Positions 1 to 7,841 of a DNA stretch of 45,171 bases are shown in pieces (positions within the stretch are counted from its first letter, which is position 1; each line of letters begins with the position of its first letter). The position numbers were made by a program, and so were the translations under genes. The notes under the pieces were generated by a model. That model had not been told where the DNA came from. It did not search any database and saw only the letters and a list, made by a program, of their open reading frames with translations. The stretch covers positions 1 through 45,171 of the forward strand of contig JAENZK010000002.1 of assembly GCA_016841285.1 (NCBI GenBank), in the 5' to 3' direction. The stretch is from Guptibacillus hwajinpoensis (GTDB taxonomy: Bacteria > Bacillota > Bacilli > Bacillales > Bacillaceae_J).

Positions 1-2
1 TA

Positions 3-299
3 CGGAAAGACCTTTATCAAGCAGAAGAAGACTGGTATCAGACGTTTATTGATTTATTTACTATTAAATGGCGACCAGCCATCTCCTTGAACGTCTCAAC
101 GATTGAAAAATCAATGAAGGAGCTTAAAATTTTGGCAAAGCGGGAGGATATCGATGAAGATATTCGAGAGGAAGCCAATCAATTAATCGAAAAGCTTTAT
201 TCCTGTTTAGCCTATTACCGGTGGCTTAGTAAGCTTGTGGATAGCTTCGAATCACATGAAATATTTGAGTTTATTCCTCGACCTGATGAAACAAAGTAA
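3..299 (+). CDS. C-terminal fragment of an unrecognised protein (partial at window start)
   Basis: The frame is open from the first bases to TAA at 297-299, so about 98 residues of the C-terminus are visible; the first internal start-like codon (TTG at 87) has no ribosome site in front of it, so the gene begins outside the window. The fragment is hydrophilic, helical and acidic, with many Glu, Lys and aromatic residues, no membrane segment and no motif I recognise. It ends directly before a strong terminator hairpin, consistent with the last gene of its transcript. Function unknown. Confidence 0.6.
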   Translation, partial: RKDLYQAEEDWYQTFIDLFTIKWRPAISLNVSTIEKSMKELKILAKREDIDEDIREEANQLIEKLYSCLAYYRWLSKLVDSFESHEIFEFIPRPDETK

Positions 300-300
300 C

Positions 301-342
301 AAAAAGCACTTTCGCCTTTTTTGGGAGCGAAGGTGCTTTTTT
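301..342 (+). terminator. Bidirectional rho-independent terminator
   Basis: GCACTTTCGC (306-315) pairs with GCGAAGGTGC (327-336) with one G-U pair, flanked by A5 on the left and T6 on the right. It ends the rightward gene stopping at 299 and, read leftward, the gene stopping at 355. Confidence 0.85.
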
Positions 343-354
343 GTTATTACTATC

Positions 355-1776
355 CTATTTCTCCTTCTGACGAATCTCATTTAAGCGGTGCAGCCAATCC
401 TGATAATACTGCTTTTGAGATTCAACACCGTATTTAGCAGTGATTGTCTTCCATTCTTGTGAAGTCTTTTGTAAAGCTTCCTCTGGAGAAAGTCGGCCAA
501 TTAACGCAAGGCCAATATTACGATCAAGACTTTGCATATAATCCCAGCTACCTGGAATTATTAAATCTATATTTGTATTTATAAAGCTATTGTAGCTTGT
601 ATCTAGAAAATGCTGGTTTTCCTCTTCGGAAGCAAAAGGACCTTTCCCTTCTGCAATAAAGTGGCTTTCACGATAGGGTTCCGTACCCGTCTCGTATGAA
701 TTAATAGCCCGTTTACTGACTTCCTTTGAAGTAACATACTCGATAACATCCCAAGCCTTGTCCGGATCCACACTATCCTTTGAAATTGCAAGCACTCTAC
801 CAAGGAAGCTTCCACCATGCGGTGCTTCGGGCAAACCTCTCGGTAATAACGCCCAGTCCACCTTGCCAGCCACTTGCGATTTCCAGGCCTTCTCATCATA
901 CGAGAAGCGTGCCGTATCACTCCATTGCACAATCATAGCAGCCTTTCCCTGAAGAAAGGCGTTGTTCAAATCCGTCCAATCCAACATCGCATCAGGTAAA
1001 GTATCGCTTTTTGATAACTCTATTAGGTCCGTTAAAGCTTCCACTCCAATTTCCGAATCAATAAGCGGCTCCATATCCGAGTCGAAATAGGCCCCACCCA
1101 TTGATAAAAATCGCTCAACAAACCAAATATAACGCATACCCTCACCATTTAAGATAGCAGTCCCGTATAAATCGGTTTTTCCGTCCCCGTCAAGATCACG
1201 CGTTAAAAACTTGGCAATTTGATCATGCTCCTTCCATGTACTCGGTGCTTTAAGATCTACTCCAAATTTCTTTTTATATTCTTCATTATATCGCTGGAAA
1301 ATGTCCCTTCGATAAAATAATAGATGTGTATCACCATCGTAAACCATTCCGTAATCATGTCCATCATATTTCATAAACATATTGCGAAATACAGGTAGAA
1401 TGTCACTTACATGATCCTCCGTCAGATATGAATCGATAGGAAGCAGCATGTTTCTTTCAACGTAAAGAGGAATTTTTACCGGAAAAATAATATAAATATC
1501 ATACTTTTCTTCTGTAGCAAAAAGAAATTGCTCTAGGTTTTCTGTAATCCGCTCCGGATAACTATAGCTAAGTCGTACGCCAAATCTTTTGGCAATTTCC
1601 TCTTCTTCCATTTTAAATAAAGACATCGTATTGGGGCCATCGCCGACTATTTTTAAAACGGGTAAATTACTGGTTTCCTGACCTTTTTCATTAACAGGAC
1701 TTATTGTATTATTTCCGTCACACCCTGCTAATGACACTACTATTATTAATAAGGGAATGACCCATAATAATTTCAT
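355..1776 (-). CDS. Extracellular solute-binding lipoprotein, sugar ABC type
   Basis: A 473-residue family 1-like solute-binding protein. The N-terminus is a lipoprotein signal (KLLW, hydrophobic core, lipobox LAGC), so it should be anchored outside the membrane. An Asp-rich loop (DLDGDGKTDLYG) typical of sugar-binding members of this fold lies near residue 200. An upstream in-frame start at 1815 exists, but the ATG at 1776 has AAAGGAGAGG at proper spacing and begins the signal peptide. No permease or ATPase gene is nearby; instead it lies 108 bp downstream of a sensor kinase and response regulator in the same direction with no obvious terminator between, so it may serve as a ligand-sensing accessory for the kinase or feed a transporter encoded elsewhere. 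The ligand cannot be told from sequence. Confidence 0.85.
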   Translation of the reverse strand: MKLLWVIPLLIIVVSLAGCDGNNTISPVNEKGQETSNLPVLKIVGDGPNTMSLFKMEEEEIAKRFGVRLSYSYPERITENLEQFLFATEEKYDIYIIFPVKIPLYVERNMLLPIDSYLTEDHVSDILPVFRNMFMKYDGHDYGMVYDGDTHLLFYRRDIFQRYNEEYKKKFGVDLKAPSTWKEHDQIAKFLTRDLDGDGKTDLYGTAILNGEGMRYIWFVERFLSMGGAYFDSDMEPLIDSEIGVEALTDLIELSKSDTLPDAMLDWTDLNNAFLQGKAAMIVQWSDTARFSYDEKAWKSQVAGKVDWALLPRGLPEAPHGGSFLGRVLAISKDSVDPDKAWDVIEYVTSKEVSKRAINSYETGTEPYRESHFIAEGKGPFASEEENQHFLDTSYNSFINTNIDLIIPGSWDYMQSLDRNIGLALIGRLSPEEALQKTSQEWKTITAKYGVESQKQYYQDWLHRLNEIRQKEK

Positions 1777-1884
1777 TGTTTCAACCGCCTCTCCTTTATT
1801 ACCTAAATTATACATTTAATATAGGAGATGACATCTTATCATTTATAATATTACTAAAATTGTCGAATTAATTCTCAACCGTCA

Positions 1885-3294
1885 TTATTTTGGTAGTCTA
1901 ATTGTAAAAATTGTTCCTTGTTCAGTACTTTCCTTTAATAGCAAATCCCCACCAAGCGCTTTGGCCATCATTTTACTAAAGGCCAATCCTAAGCCTAAGC
2001 CGCGGACTTTATGCTTTTTATTATTCCCACGAAAAAATCTTTCGAAAATGAAAGGCTGCTCCTCTTCTGGTATTCCTGTTCCATTATCTTTTATATCAAT
2101 ACCAAAATATAAGTCCATTTCATAAACGCTGACCTCAATCGAACAATTCCCTGAACACGCTTGCTTCGCATTATTCAAAAGGTTCATGATGATTTGCTGT
2201 AATCTAAGCGGGTCTGTGGAAATCATAATAACATCAGTTGGTAATATTGTTTTAAGCTCAATCGTTTCCTCCTGAACAAGTTCCCATTGGTGTAAAATTT
2301 CCTGCAGACATTTTCCTAAATTAGTGGCCTCACTAGAAATCCTTACCTTCCCTGCTGCAAATGTATTAAAATCAAGCAAATCTTCAACCATCTTTTGCAG
2401 CTTTGCCACCTCTTTTTGACTAATATTTAAAAATTCTTTTGCATCCTTACCCGTTACAACATCATCCTTTACAGCTTGGATTAATCCACTTATGGCTGTA
2501 ACCGGTGTTTTTAATTCATGGGTTACTCCCGCTAGAAGCTCTGTTCGTAATGATTCGAGTTGCTGTAGACGGGTGGCCATTTCTTTAAAGGAATATAATA
2601 GTTCATACATTTCCTTCTCTTTTACTTTCTGATCAAGTTTTATATCATAATTCCCATGGACAATTTGCCCAGCAGAATGAGCCACATTGCTAATTGGTTT
2701 TAACAACTTCTTTAACAAAAAGTAAATTACCGCCCAACCTAAAAGGGCCAAACTGCTAAGCATAATAAACATCAACTTTAGTTCTTCCGGGCTGCGCTTA
2801 ATCTCATTTTCTTGTAAAAGGATTAACACCCAGCCAATACGTTTATTACTTTTTATAATTTCTTTTGTCACAAGATAAAAATCTTCTCCTCTGGAGATCG
2901 AAACCTTTTGTACATTTTTATTATTAGAATGAGCTATGATTTCATTGAAGTTAAACATCGAGTAAAACTTATCTTTCATCCCGTAAACAATGTTCCCATT
3001 TTCATCAGCAACATAAATGAGCGGTTTTCCTTCTAATTTTAAAAAGCGGAAACGATCATCAATGACCCTTTGTAAATATAAATTGGGCAGTACAAGCCCA
3101 TCCCAATCTGTAATTCTTCCTGCAATTTCTTCTGCCGTCATTTCTAATATATCTAGGCGTTTTTCTGTTGCAGTATGTCTGATCCAAAGCGTAGAAATAA
3201 CTCCTATAATAATTAAGCCGATGCATAATGTTAGAAAATAACGTGTTGTCCAATAGCGAATAAGGGAAGGCCGTTCATCATTTTTCTTTAACAC
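1885..3294 (-). CDS. Sensor histidine kinase with extracytoplasmic domain
   Basis: A 469-residue membrane kinase. Two membrane segments (about residues 18-38 and 173-195) enclose an extracytoplasmic domain of roughly 130 residues. A HAMP linker follows, then the H-box with phosphoacceptor His259 (GVTHELKTP), N-box (NLLNNAKQA), G1 (DNGTGIP), F-box (FERFFRG) and G2 (GLGLGL). All catalytic boxes look intact. It starts with GTG and overlaps the response regulator by 17 bp, so the two are translationally coupled. The neighbouring solute-binding lipoprotein is an attractive candidate partner of the sensory domain; this is inference. Confidence 0.92.
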   Translation of the reverse strand: MLKKNDERPSLIRYWTTRYFLTLCIGLIIIGVISTLWIRHTATEKRLDILEMTAEEIAGRITDWDGLVLPNLYLQRVIDDRFRFLKLEGKPLIYVADENGNIVYGMKDKFYSMFNFNEIIAHSNNKNVQKVSISRGEDFYLVTKEIIKSNKRIGWVLILLQENEIKRSPEELKLMFIMLSSLALLGWAVIYFLLKKLLKPISNVAHSAGQIVHGNYDIKLDQKVKEKEMYELLYSFKEMATRLQQLESLRTELLAGVTHELKTPVTAISGLIQAVKDDVVTGKDAKEFLNISQKEVAKLQKMVEDLLDFNTFAAGKVRISSEATNLGKCLQEILHQWELVQEETIELKTILPTDVIMISTDPLRLQQIIMNLLNNAKQACSGNCSIEVSVYEMDLYFGIDIKDNGTGIPEEEQPFIFERFFRGNNKKHKVRGLGLGLAFSKMMAKALGGDLLLKESTEQGTIFTIRLPK

Positions 3295-3964
3295 TGAATT
3301 GATACCCCAATCCTCTTAAAGTTTTTATTTCTCCTTCTGTTTCCGGCCAATTGGATACCATCTTTCTTATTCTTTTTATTGCCAAATCTACAGCCCGGTC
3401 GCTGCCCTCAAAATCAATTCCCCAAACATACTCAATTAGTTGCTCTCTCGTGAAGGTTTGATTCGGGTGCTTTGCCAAAAACAAAAATAAAGATAAATCA
3501 CGAGGTGGGAAGGTTAACTCAATCCCATTTAAAAAGACTGCATGGGCTTGAAAGTCTATCTTTAAACTACCGTAATAAACGATTTGATCATTTTCGATAA
3601 TTTGAGTAGAGCGGCGCAACACAGCGGTCACCCTAGCAACAACCTCTTCGCCTATAAATGGTTTTGATAAGTAATCATCCGCACCTTGGTTAAAGCCGTT
3701 CAACTTATTATCAATATCTCCGAGCGCTGTCAGCATGATAACTGGAATAGAGCTTCGTTCCCGTATATATTGCAATACACTCCATCCATCTAGATCTGGA
3801 AGCATGACATCTAATAAAACCAACAATGGCTTGTCATGTTCAAACTTTTCTATTGCTTCTTTTCCACTAAAAGCCTGCAATACACTATAGCCATTTTTCT
3901 CTAGATAGGCCTTTAAAACAATAGAAATAGCAAGTTCATCTTCAACAACTAAAATCGTTTTCAA
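3278..3964 (-). CDS. OmpR/PhoB-family response regulator
   Basis: A 228-residue regulator with an N-terminal receiver domain (acid pocket Glu8/Asp9, phosphoacceptor Asp52 in LLDVMLPD, Thr79, Lys101) and a C-terminal winged-helix DNA-binding domain (about 130-225; RELTFP-like start and TLRGLGYQF end). It starts with TTG behind GAGGGAG and is first in an operon with the kinase. The DNA just upstream carries several TTGACA elements at 11-bp phase, as expected for a site bound by dimers of this family, which suggests autoregulation. Confidence 0.93.
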   Translation of the reverse strand: MKTILVVEDELAISIVLKAYLEKNGYSVLQAFSGKEAIEKFEHDKPLLVLLDVMLPDLDGWSVLQYIRERSSIPVIMLTALGDIDNKLNGFNQGADDYLSKPFIGEEVVARVTAVLRRSTQIIENDQIVYYGSLKIDFQAHAVFLNGIELTFPPRDLSLFLFLAKHPNQTFTREQLIEYVWGIDFEGSDRAVDLAIKRIRKMVSNWPETEGEIKTLRGLGYQFSVKEK

Positions 3965-3990
3965 TTAGACTCCCTCATTTACTTTTACTA

Positions 3991-4037
3991 TGTCAATATG
4001 TCAATCATAACATTTTAGTATGTCAAGTAAATGTCAA
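3991..4037 (-). promoter_or_regulatory. PhoP/OmpR-like direct-repeat operator upstream of the response regulator
   Basis: Read on the minus strand, TTGACA occurs at 4037-4032, 4026-4021 and 4004-3999, with a weaker element at the intermediate 11-bp position, and once more at 3996-3991. Starts at 4037, 4026 and 4004 are spaced 11 and 22 bp. Hexamers repeated with 5-bp gaps are the known layout of PhoP/PhoB-type boxes. Some of these hexamers may also act as -35 elements. The most upstream copy overlaps the U-tract of the preceding gene's terminator. Confidence 0.55.
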
Positions 4038-4065
4038 AAAAAGAGGCAACCTAACCGGCCGCCCC
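4036..4065 (-). terminator. Rho-independent terminator of the globin gene
   Basis: On the minus strand GGGGCGGCC pairs with GGTTGCCTC (nine pairs, three of them G-U) around a five-base loop, followed by T7. It lies 15 bp beyond the stop of the globin-domain gene. Confidence 0.8.
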
Positions 4066-4080
4066 TTACATAGAAATTCT

Positions 4081-4557
4081 TTAGTTTTTTATACGCATTT
4101 GATCATATTGTTCCAGGCAAACTTTCGTGTCAAATAAAATCCGCTTTGCAAATGCATGATAAATATCAAGACCATTTTCTGTCTGACTGCAAAATTTATA
4201 AACTCCATCCAAATAGACATTTACCCCTGCTAAAAACCACTCAGGCTTTAGACCAATTCTAAAATGGGTTTTCCCTATTTTTTGGATAAACATGATATAT
4301 AATTCATCAATGTTTCTTGAAAACAAATGATTAAAATAGATGGTTTGTAATTTTGTTAAACGGTCAAACGTTGTAAATTCAATAACAATATTGGATAAAG
4401 CTTCGTTTTTTAAAATTCTTGAGTAAAAATCTACAACTACCTCATTCGCATATTTTTCAAAAAAATCTTTTTGGTTATGTAGAAGCTCTAAATGCTCATC
4501 TTTTAAGCCAATATAGTTAATAATGTCGTTCCATTTTGAATCAACTTGTATAGTCAC
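4081..4557 (-). CDS. Stand-alone globin sensor domain (HemAT/protoglobin type)
   Basis: A 158-residue protein that consists only of the globin fold found at the N-terminus of globin-coupled sensors such as HemAT. The signature around the proximal haem ligand is clear: KTHFRIGLKPEWFLAG, with His98 as probable iron ligand. HemAT itself carries a C-terminal chemotaxis methyl-accepting domain; here the protein ends right after the globin domain, so any output must go through a partner or it acts in O2/NO binding. Start is GTG behind GAGGAT. It has its own terminator and a TATAAT-like -10 at 4598-4593, so it is probably monocistronic. Confidence 0.85.
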   Translation of the reverse strand: MTIQVDSKWNDIINYIGLKDEHLELLHNQKDFFEKYANEVVVDFYSRILKNEALSNIVIEFTTFDRLTKLQTIYFNHLFSRNIDELYIMFIQKIGKTHFRIGLKPEWFLAGVNVYLDGVYKFCSQTENGLDIYHAFAKRILFDTKVCLEQYDQMRIKN

Positions 4558-4687
4558 TTAAAGACACATCCTCAAAAAACTTAACTATCTTTATTATAGC
4601 TAAGGATTCTTGGGATTAAAACTAGTATTTAAAAATAACATAGTTTTTGCTATATTCATATATTTTACTGTAAATATAGTATAAACC

Positions 4688-5131
4688 TTATTTTGTATTA
4701 AATAATTCCTCAATATTAGCAACTACTTGTTCATCAGGTTTGAAATAAATATCATCTACATAACTTGGATAAAATTCATAAACCATCTTTTTACCTTCAT
4801 ATAATTTCACCCAATAAGTCCAGCCTGATCTTTTCTCTTGGTTGATATCCGGAGTAAAATAGGCATCTCCCATATTTTTTATAAAACTTGATACTTGATC
4901 AGGGTCTTCAAACGTTTTCTCTTCTCCTGTTTCACCACTTTTAATTGTGATTTTGTCCACGCCCGCAAAGTCCTGGTTCGCCAAATCCATTAAAGTATAT
5001 GGTTTAAGTTCAATTTCTCGTGGTGCCTCTTCTGATGAGCAAGCACTCATTACAAAGAAAACAAGAAATACAGGGACTAAACACATTCCTTTTAAAAAAT
5101 TAAGTATACTGAAGCTAAATTTTTTCTCCAT
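4688..5131 (-). CDS. Small lipoprotein of unknown function
   Basis: A 147-residue protein with a Lys-rich start, a long hydrophobic stretch and lipobox MSAC, so a membrane-anchored lipoprotein. The mature part (about 110 residues) is acidic, beta-rich in look, with many aromatic residues (GWTYWVKLYEG, EFYPSYVDDIYF). I do not recognise a named family. Start ATG with GAGGATGTGAAG upstream. It is a single gene between the globin and the nitronate monooxygenase-like gene. Confidence 0.7.
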   Translation of the reverse strand: MEKKFSFSILNFLKGMCLVPVFLVFFVMSACSSEEAPREIELKPYTLMDLANQDFAGVDKITIKSGETGEEKTFEDPDQVSSFIKNMGDAYFTPDINQEKRSGWTYWVKLYEGKKMVYEFYPSYVDDIYFKPDEQVVANIEELFNTK

Positions 5132-5213
5132 TTCTTCACATCCTCTACTGTTTCGATATGCACTTATTAATTTACTACTGATTTTCTATTAATGCAAAAC
5201 CAAAAAATAAAGA

Positions 5214-5241
5214 AGGTTGTCTTAATTAATAAAGACAACCT
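5214..5241 (-). terminator. Rho-independent terminator of the nitronate monooxygenase-like gene
   Basis: Perfect 10-bp arms AGGTTGTCTT (5214-5223) and AAGACAACCT (5232-5241); on the minus strand the stem is followed by a T-rich tail. Confidence 0.85.
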
Positions 5242-5250
5242 CCGAAAATA

Positions 5251-6234
5251 TTAGCTTAACACTACATTGTTTTGATCGATTGCAAGGGCCTGCTGGCATT
5301 CTTCCATAACGTTTTCTATTATTTGCTTTACAGGTAAGATCTCTTTAACTTCACCAACCCTGGCACCGGCAAATACTAGACCCGTTTCAACATCACCTTT
5401 TACAGAACGCTTTAATGAATCTAGTGTACAGAACTGGTAGGAACAATTTTTTAGACAATCATAGCAATGGTCGATTTTAACCTTGCCACCATCACGAATC
5501 ATTCCAAGGAATGTATTTTTAATCGCTCTACCTTGTAACCCTACTGTTGTTTTAACTAACTCTAAATCTTCAACTGTAGCATCTATATACTTTTGTTTAA
5601 ATGACATTGGGGCATCACATTCCACACTTGCAACAAACCGAGTTCCCATTTGTACACCGGCAGCTCCCATTTTCATTGCTTTGGCTACATCAGCACCTGT
5701 CATAATACCGCCAGCCGCAAGTACTGGAATTTTAACCGCTTCTAGAACCTCCGGTAAAATATCAAACAATGGCCGATCTGTACCAAGGTGCCCACCAGCC
5801 TCATGGCCTTCTACTACAACAGCTGCAGCTCCCAATCTCTCAGAAAGCCTAGCTACCTTAGCCGAAGAGACGATAGAAATAACCGGAACATTATATTCTC
5901 TTCCCCATGCATACATATCCCTAGATATGCCGGCACCTGAAATAATAAAGTCTACCTTTTCTTCCATGGCTGCTTTCATTTTTTCAGCAAAATCATTCAT
6001 AGCAAACAGGACGTTAACTCCAATATAGCCTTTCCCATTTGTCAGTTCTCGGGCTTTTCGAATATGATATCTCATTTCTTCTGTCTCAATGCCTGTACCG
6101 GAAATAATTCCGACTCCACCGGCGTTTGCAACAGCTGCAGCTAGTCCGCTTAGAGAAATAGCTACACCCATTCCGCCTTGGAAAATTGGAACACTAGGTT
6201 TGATATGTGCGATTTGTAATTTTGGAATTCCCAA
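5251..6234 (-). CDS. Nitronate monooxygenase / FabK-like FMN enzyme
   Basis: A 327-residue TIM-barrel flavoprotein of the 2-nitropropane dioxygenase family. Seen: an N-terminal GGMGVAIS motif, VVVEGHEAGGHLG in the middle (substrate/FMN region), AAGGI and MGTRF phosphate-binding loops. These enzymes oxidise alkyl nitronates such as propionate-3-nitronate with FMN, while the related FabK reduces enoyl-ACP; sequence alone does not decide. The C-terminal part has a Cys cluster, C-x2-C-x3-C-x4-C (CYDCLKNCSYQFC), unusual for a plain flavin enzyme and possibly a metal site. Start is TTG behind a GGGG ribosome site. Monocistronic with its own terminator. Confidence 0.85.
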   Translation of the reverse strand: MGIPKLQIAHIKPSVPIFQGGMGVAISLSGLAAAVANAGGVGIISGTGIETEEMRYHIRKARELTNGKGYIGVNVLFAMNDFAEKMKAAMEEKVDFIISGAGISRDMYAWGREYNVPVISIVSSAKVARLSERLGAAAVVVEGHEAGGHLGTDRPLFDILPEVLEAVKIPVLAAGGIMTGADVAKAMKMGAAGVQMGTRFVASVECDAPMSFKQKYIDATVEDLELVKTTVGLQGRAIKNTFLGMIRDGGKVKIDHCYDCLKNCSYQFCTLDSLKRSVKGDVETGLVFAGARVGEVKEILPVKQIIENVMEECQQALAIDQNNVVLS

Positions 6235-6330
6235 ATAAAAGACCCCATTTCAAAAGATGATATCTACACTACCTTTAGCGTATCAGAGCCTTCTATTTTT
6301 TAATATAAACAAATGTCATGTTTTCAAAAA

Positions 6331-6357
6331 AAAAAGGTGTCAGAACGACACCTTTTT
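6331..6357 (-). terminator. Bidirectional terminator
   Basis: AAAAAGGTGTC (6331-6341) and GACACCTTTTT (6347-6357) form a perfect stem with a five-base loop; it follows the stop of the small gene ending at 6368. Confidence 0.85.
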
Positions 6358-6367
6358 CGATTTAAGT

Positions 6368-6613
6368 TTATATTTGAAATTCCGGATCATTAGTGGATTT
6401 CTGCTGTTGCTGCTGTTGCTCGGTTTGCAGCTGTGATTGCACCTGGCTGATTAATGTTTGTGCTTGAGCGATTTCGTTGGACGCTTGTTTTAACGCCTCC
6501 CCACATAGGACCGTATTAGCCGCAGATTGTTCAATCGCTTGGGTAATTGAATCCTTTGCAAGGGATGAAACTGCTTCCGCCTGTTTTAATTTATTAACAT
6601 CTACTTGTGCCAT
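6368..6613 (-). CDS. Small Gln-rich helical protein, unknown function
   Basis: An 81-residue protein starting with ATG behind a perfect AGGAGG (spacing 8). It is predicted fully helical, rich in Ala and Gln, with a Q-run near the C-terminus (residues about 66-71) and a single Cys37. No domain recognised. It is flanked by its own terminator and, upstream, by a long perfect palindrome that lies directly against the ribosome site. The good start signals and terminator argue it is a real gene. Confidence 0.7.
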   Translation of the reverse strand: MAQVDVNKLKQAEAVSSLAKDSITQAIEQSAANTVLCGEALKQASNEIAQAQTLISQVQSQLQTEQQQQQQKSTNDPEFQI

Positions 6614-6625
6614 TTGTATTTCCTC

Positions 6626-6652
6626 CTATATGTGTATTTAGTACACATATAG
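6626..6652. promoter_or_regulatory. Perfect 11-bp inverted repeat against the ribosome site
   Basis: CTATATGTGTA (6626-6636) and TACACATATAG (6642-6652) are exact reverse complements separated by five bases. On the minus strand it ends 3 bp before the AGGAGG of the small Gln-rich gene, so it is either an operator or a 5' UTR hairpin that could mask or protect the ribosome site. Confidence 0.6.
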
Positions 6653-6684
6653 AGTGCTTCATAAAAAATGTTTTATCCGCGTTT

Positions 6685-7605
6685 TTAATGAATAGATTTC
6701 TTTTTAAATCTTCCACCACGAACTTCAGCAATATCTGCTACCGCTAAAAAAGCAGAAGGATCTACTTCTTCTACAATCGACTTCAACTTTGCCTCTTCAA
6801 GACGTGAGATGACACAAAAAATAACCTTTTTATCATCACCTGTATAGGCTCCTTCACCCTTAAGATACGTGACTCCACGGCCTAAACGTGCCATTAAAGC
6901 CTCACCTATATCATGATCTTTATCACTTATAATCCAAACAGATTTAGACTGATCCAGACCTTCGATTACGATATCAATTGTTTTGAATGCAATAAAATAG
7001 GCTAAAATCGAGTACATAGCGCGATCCCATCCAAAGACAAAGCCACCACAACTAAAAATGAACAGGTTAAAAAACATAACGACTTCCCCAACAGAAAATG
7101 GAAGCTTTTTATTAATGATGATCGCAAGTATTTCCGTACCATCAAGAGAGCCGCCGTATCGAATAACGAGACCAACCCCCGTTCCGAGAACTATTCCACC
7201 AAAAACAGTTGCCAGCAAAATATCTTCAGTAAATGCTGGTACGGGATGAAAAACAGCCGTTGAAATAGACATAATGGCAATACCATATAAAGTGGAAATA
7301 GCGAAGGTCTTTCCTATTTGCTTATAACCGATAAAGAAAAAGGGAACGTTTAAGAAGAAGAGAAAGAGCCCTAAGTTCACGCCAGTCAAATGTGATAAAA
7401 TAATCGAAATACCGACAATTCCACCATCCATGATTAGGTTGGGCACAAGAAAAATTTCAAGCCCGACTGCCATTAAAACAGCACCTAAAGTTAAAAACAA
7501 AGCCCGCTTTGCCACTTTGCCTTTAGTTAATTTCTGATGCTGCAGCATGCGGTTTTTTATTTCTTCAGTTAAAGTTGCTTCAGCTGTTAATAAATCCTTT
7601 TCCAT
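6685..7605 (-). CDS. YitT family membrane protein
   Basis: A 306-residue protein: an N-terminal multi-pass membrane region (YitT/DUF161, about residues 30-215, five to six segments, with MDGGIVGIS and RYGGSLDGTEI motifs) and a C-terminal soluble DUF2179 domain (about 225-300). The family is widespread in Firmicutes; transport function is not established. A longer frame reaches 7665, but the ATG at 7605 has AAGGGGTGG at good spacing and the extra 20 residues would come from repeat DNA. The gene therefore starts just beside the palindromic element at 7651-7748. Confidence 0.88.
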   Translation of the reverse strand: MEKDLLTAEATLTEEIKNRMLQHQKLTKGKVAKRALFLTLGAVLMAVGLEIFLVPNLIMDGGIVGISIILSHLTGVNLGLFLFFLNVPFFFIGYKQIGKTFAISTLYGIAIMSISTAVFHPVPAFTEDILLATVFGGIVLGTGVGLVIRYGGSLDGTEILAIIINKKLPFSVGEVVMFFNLFIFSCGGFVFGWDRAMYSILAYFIAFKTIDIVIEGLDQSKSVWIISDKDHDIGEALMARLGRGVTYLKGEGAYTGDDKKVIFCVISRLEEAKLKSIVEEVDPSAFLAVADIAEVRGGRFKKKSIH

Positions 7606-7650
7606 CAATCCACCCCTTTTTATTAAATCAAGAAATCCGCCGGAGGCTTT

Positions 7651-7748
7651 AACTTTATTCAGCATGCCTTTAAACCCACGCTATATTAAGCACTAAATTG
7701 CATTAACCCCACCGCTTATGGAAGTGGGGACTTCTGCTGAATCAAGTT
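7651..7748. repeat. PATE/IS605-end-like palindromic element, copy A
   Basis: AACTTTATTCAGC (7651-7663) and GCTGAATCAAGTT (7736-7748) are inverted with one mismatch, enclosing 72 bp that include a CCCCAC/GTGGGG hairpin (7707-7712, 7724-7729). Just outside the left arm is CCGCCGGAGGC. The same arms and the same outside sequence recur at 24539-24636. TTTAT followed by TCAGC and subterminal hairpins resemble IS200/IS605-type ends or their non-autonomous derivatives; this identity is inference. No transposase gene lies inside. Confidence 0.6.
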
Positions 7749-7775
7749 AATTATATCACGATTTTTGTGTCATCT

Positions 7776-7841
7776 AAAAAAATAAGAACAGGCGGGATTT
7801 CTCTTTTTTTAAATAAAAGTAATTCCCCACCCATTCTTATT
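7776..7841 (-). terminator. Long-stem terminator of the GGDEF gene
   Basis: AATAAGAA (7781-7788) pairs with TTCTTATT (7834-7841) and the stem continues inward with GGCGGGATT against AATTCCCCACCC-side bases through several G-U pairs; on the minus strand T7 follows. It overlaps the stop codon of the gene ending at 7840. Confidence 0.7.

Noticed and set aside
5483-6028. 181-residue rightward ORF
   Set aside because: Antisense shadow of the nitronate monooxygenase-like gene, low-complexity composition and no start signals.
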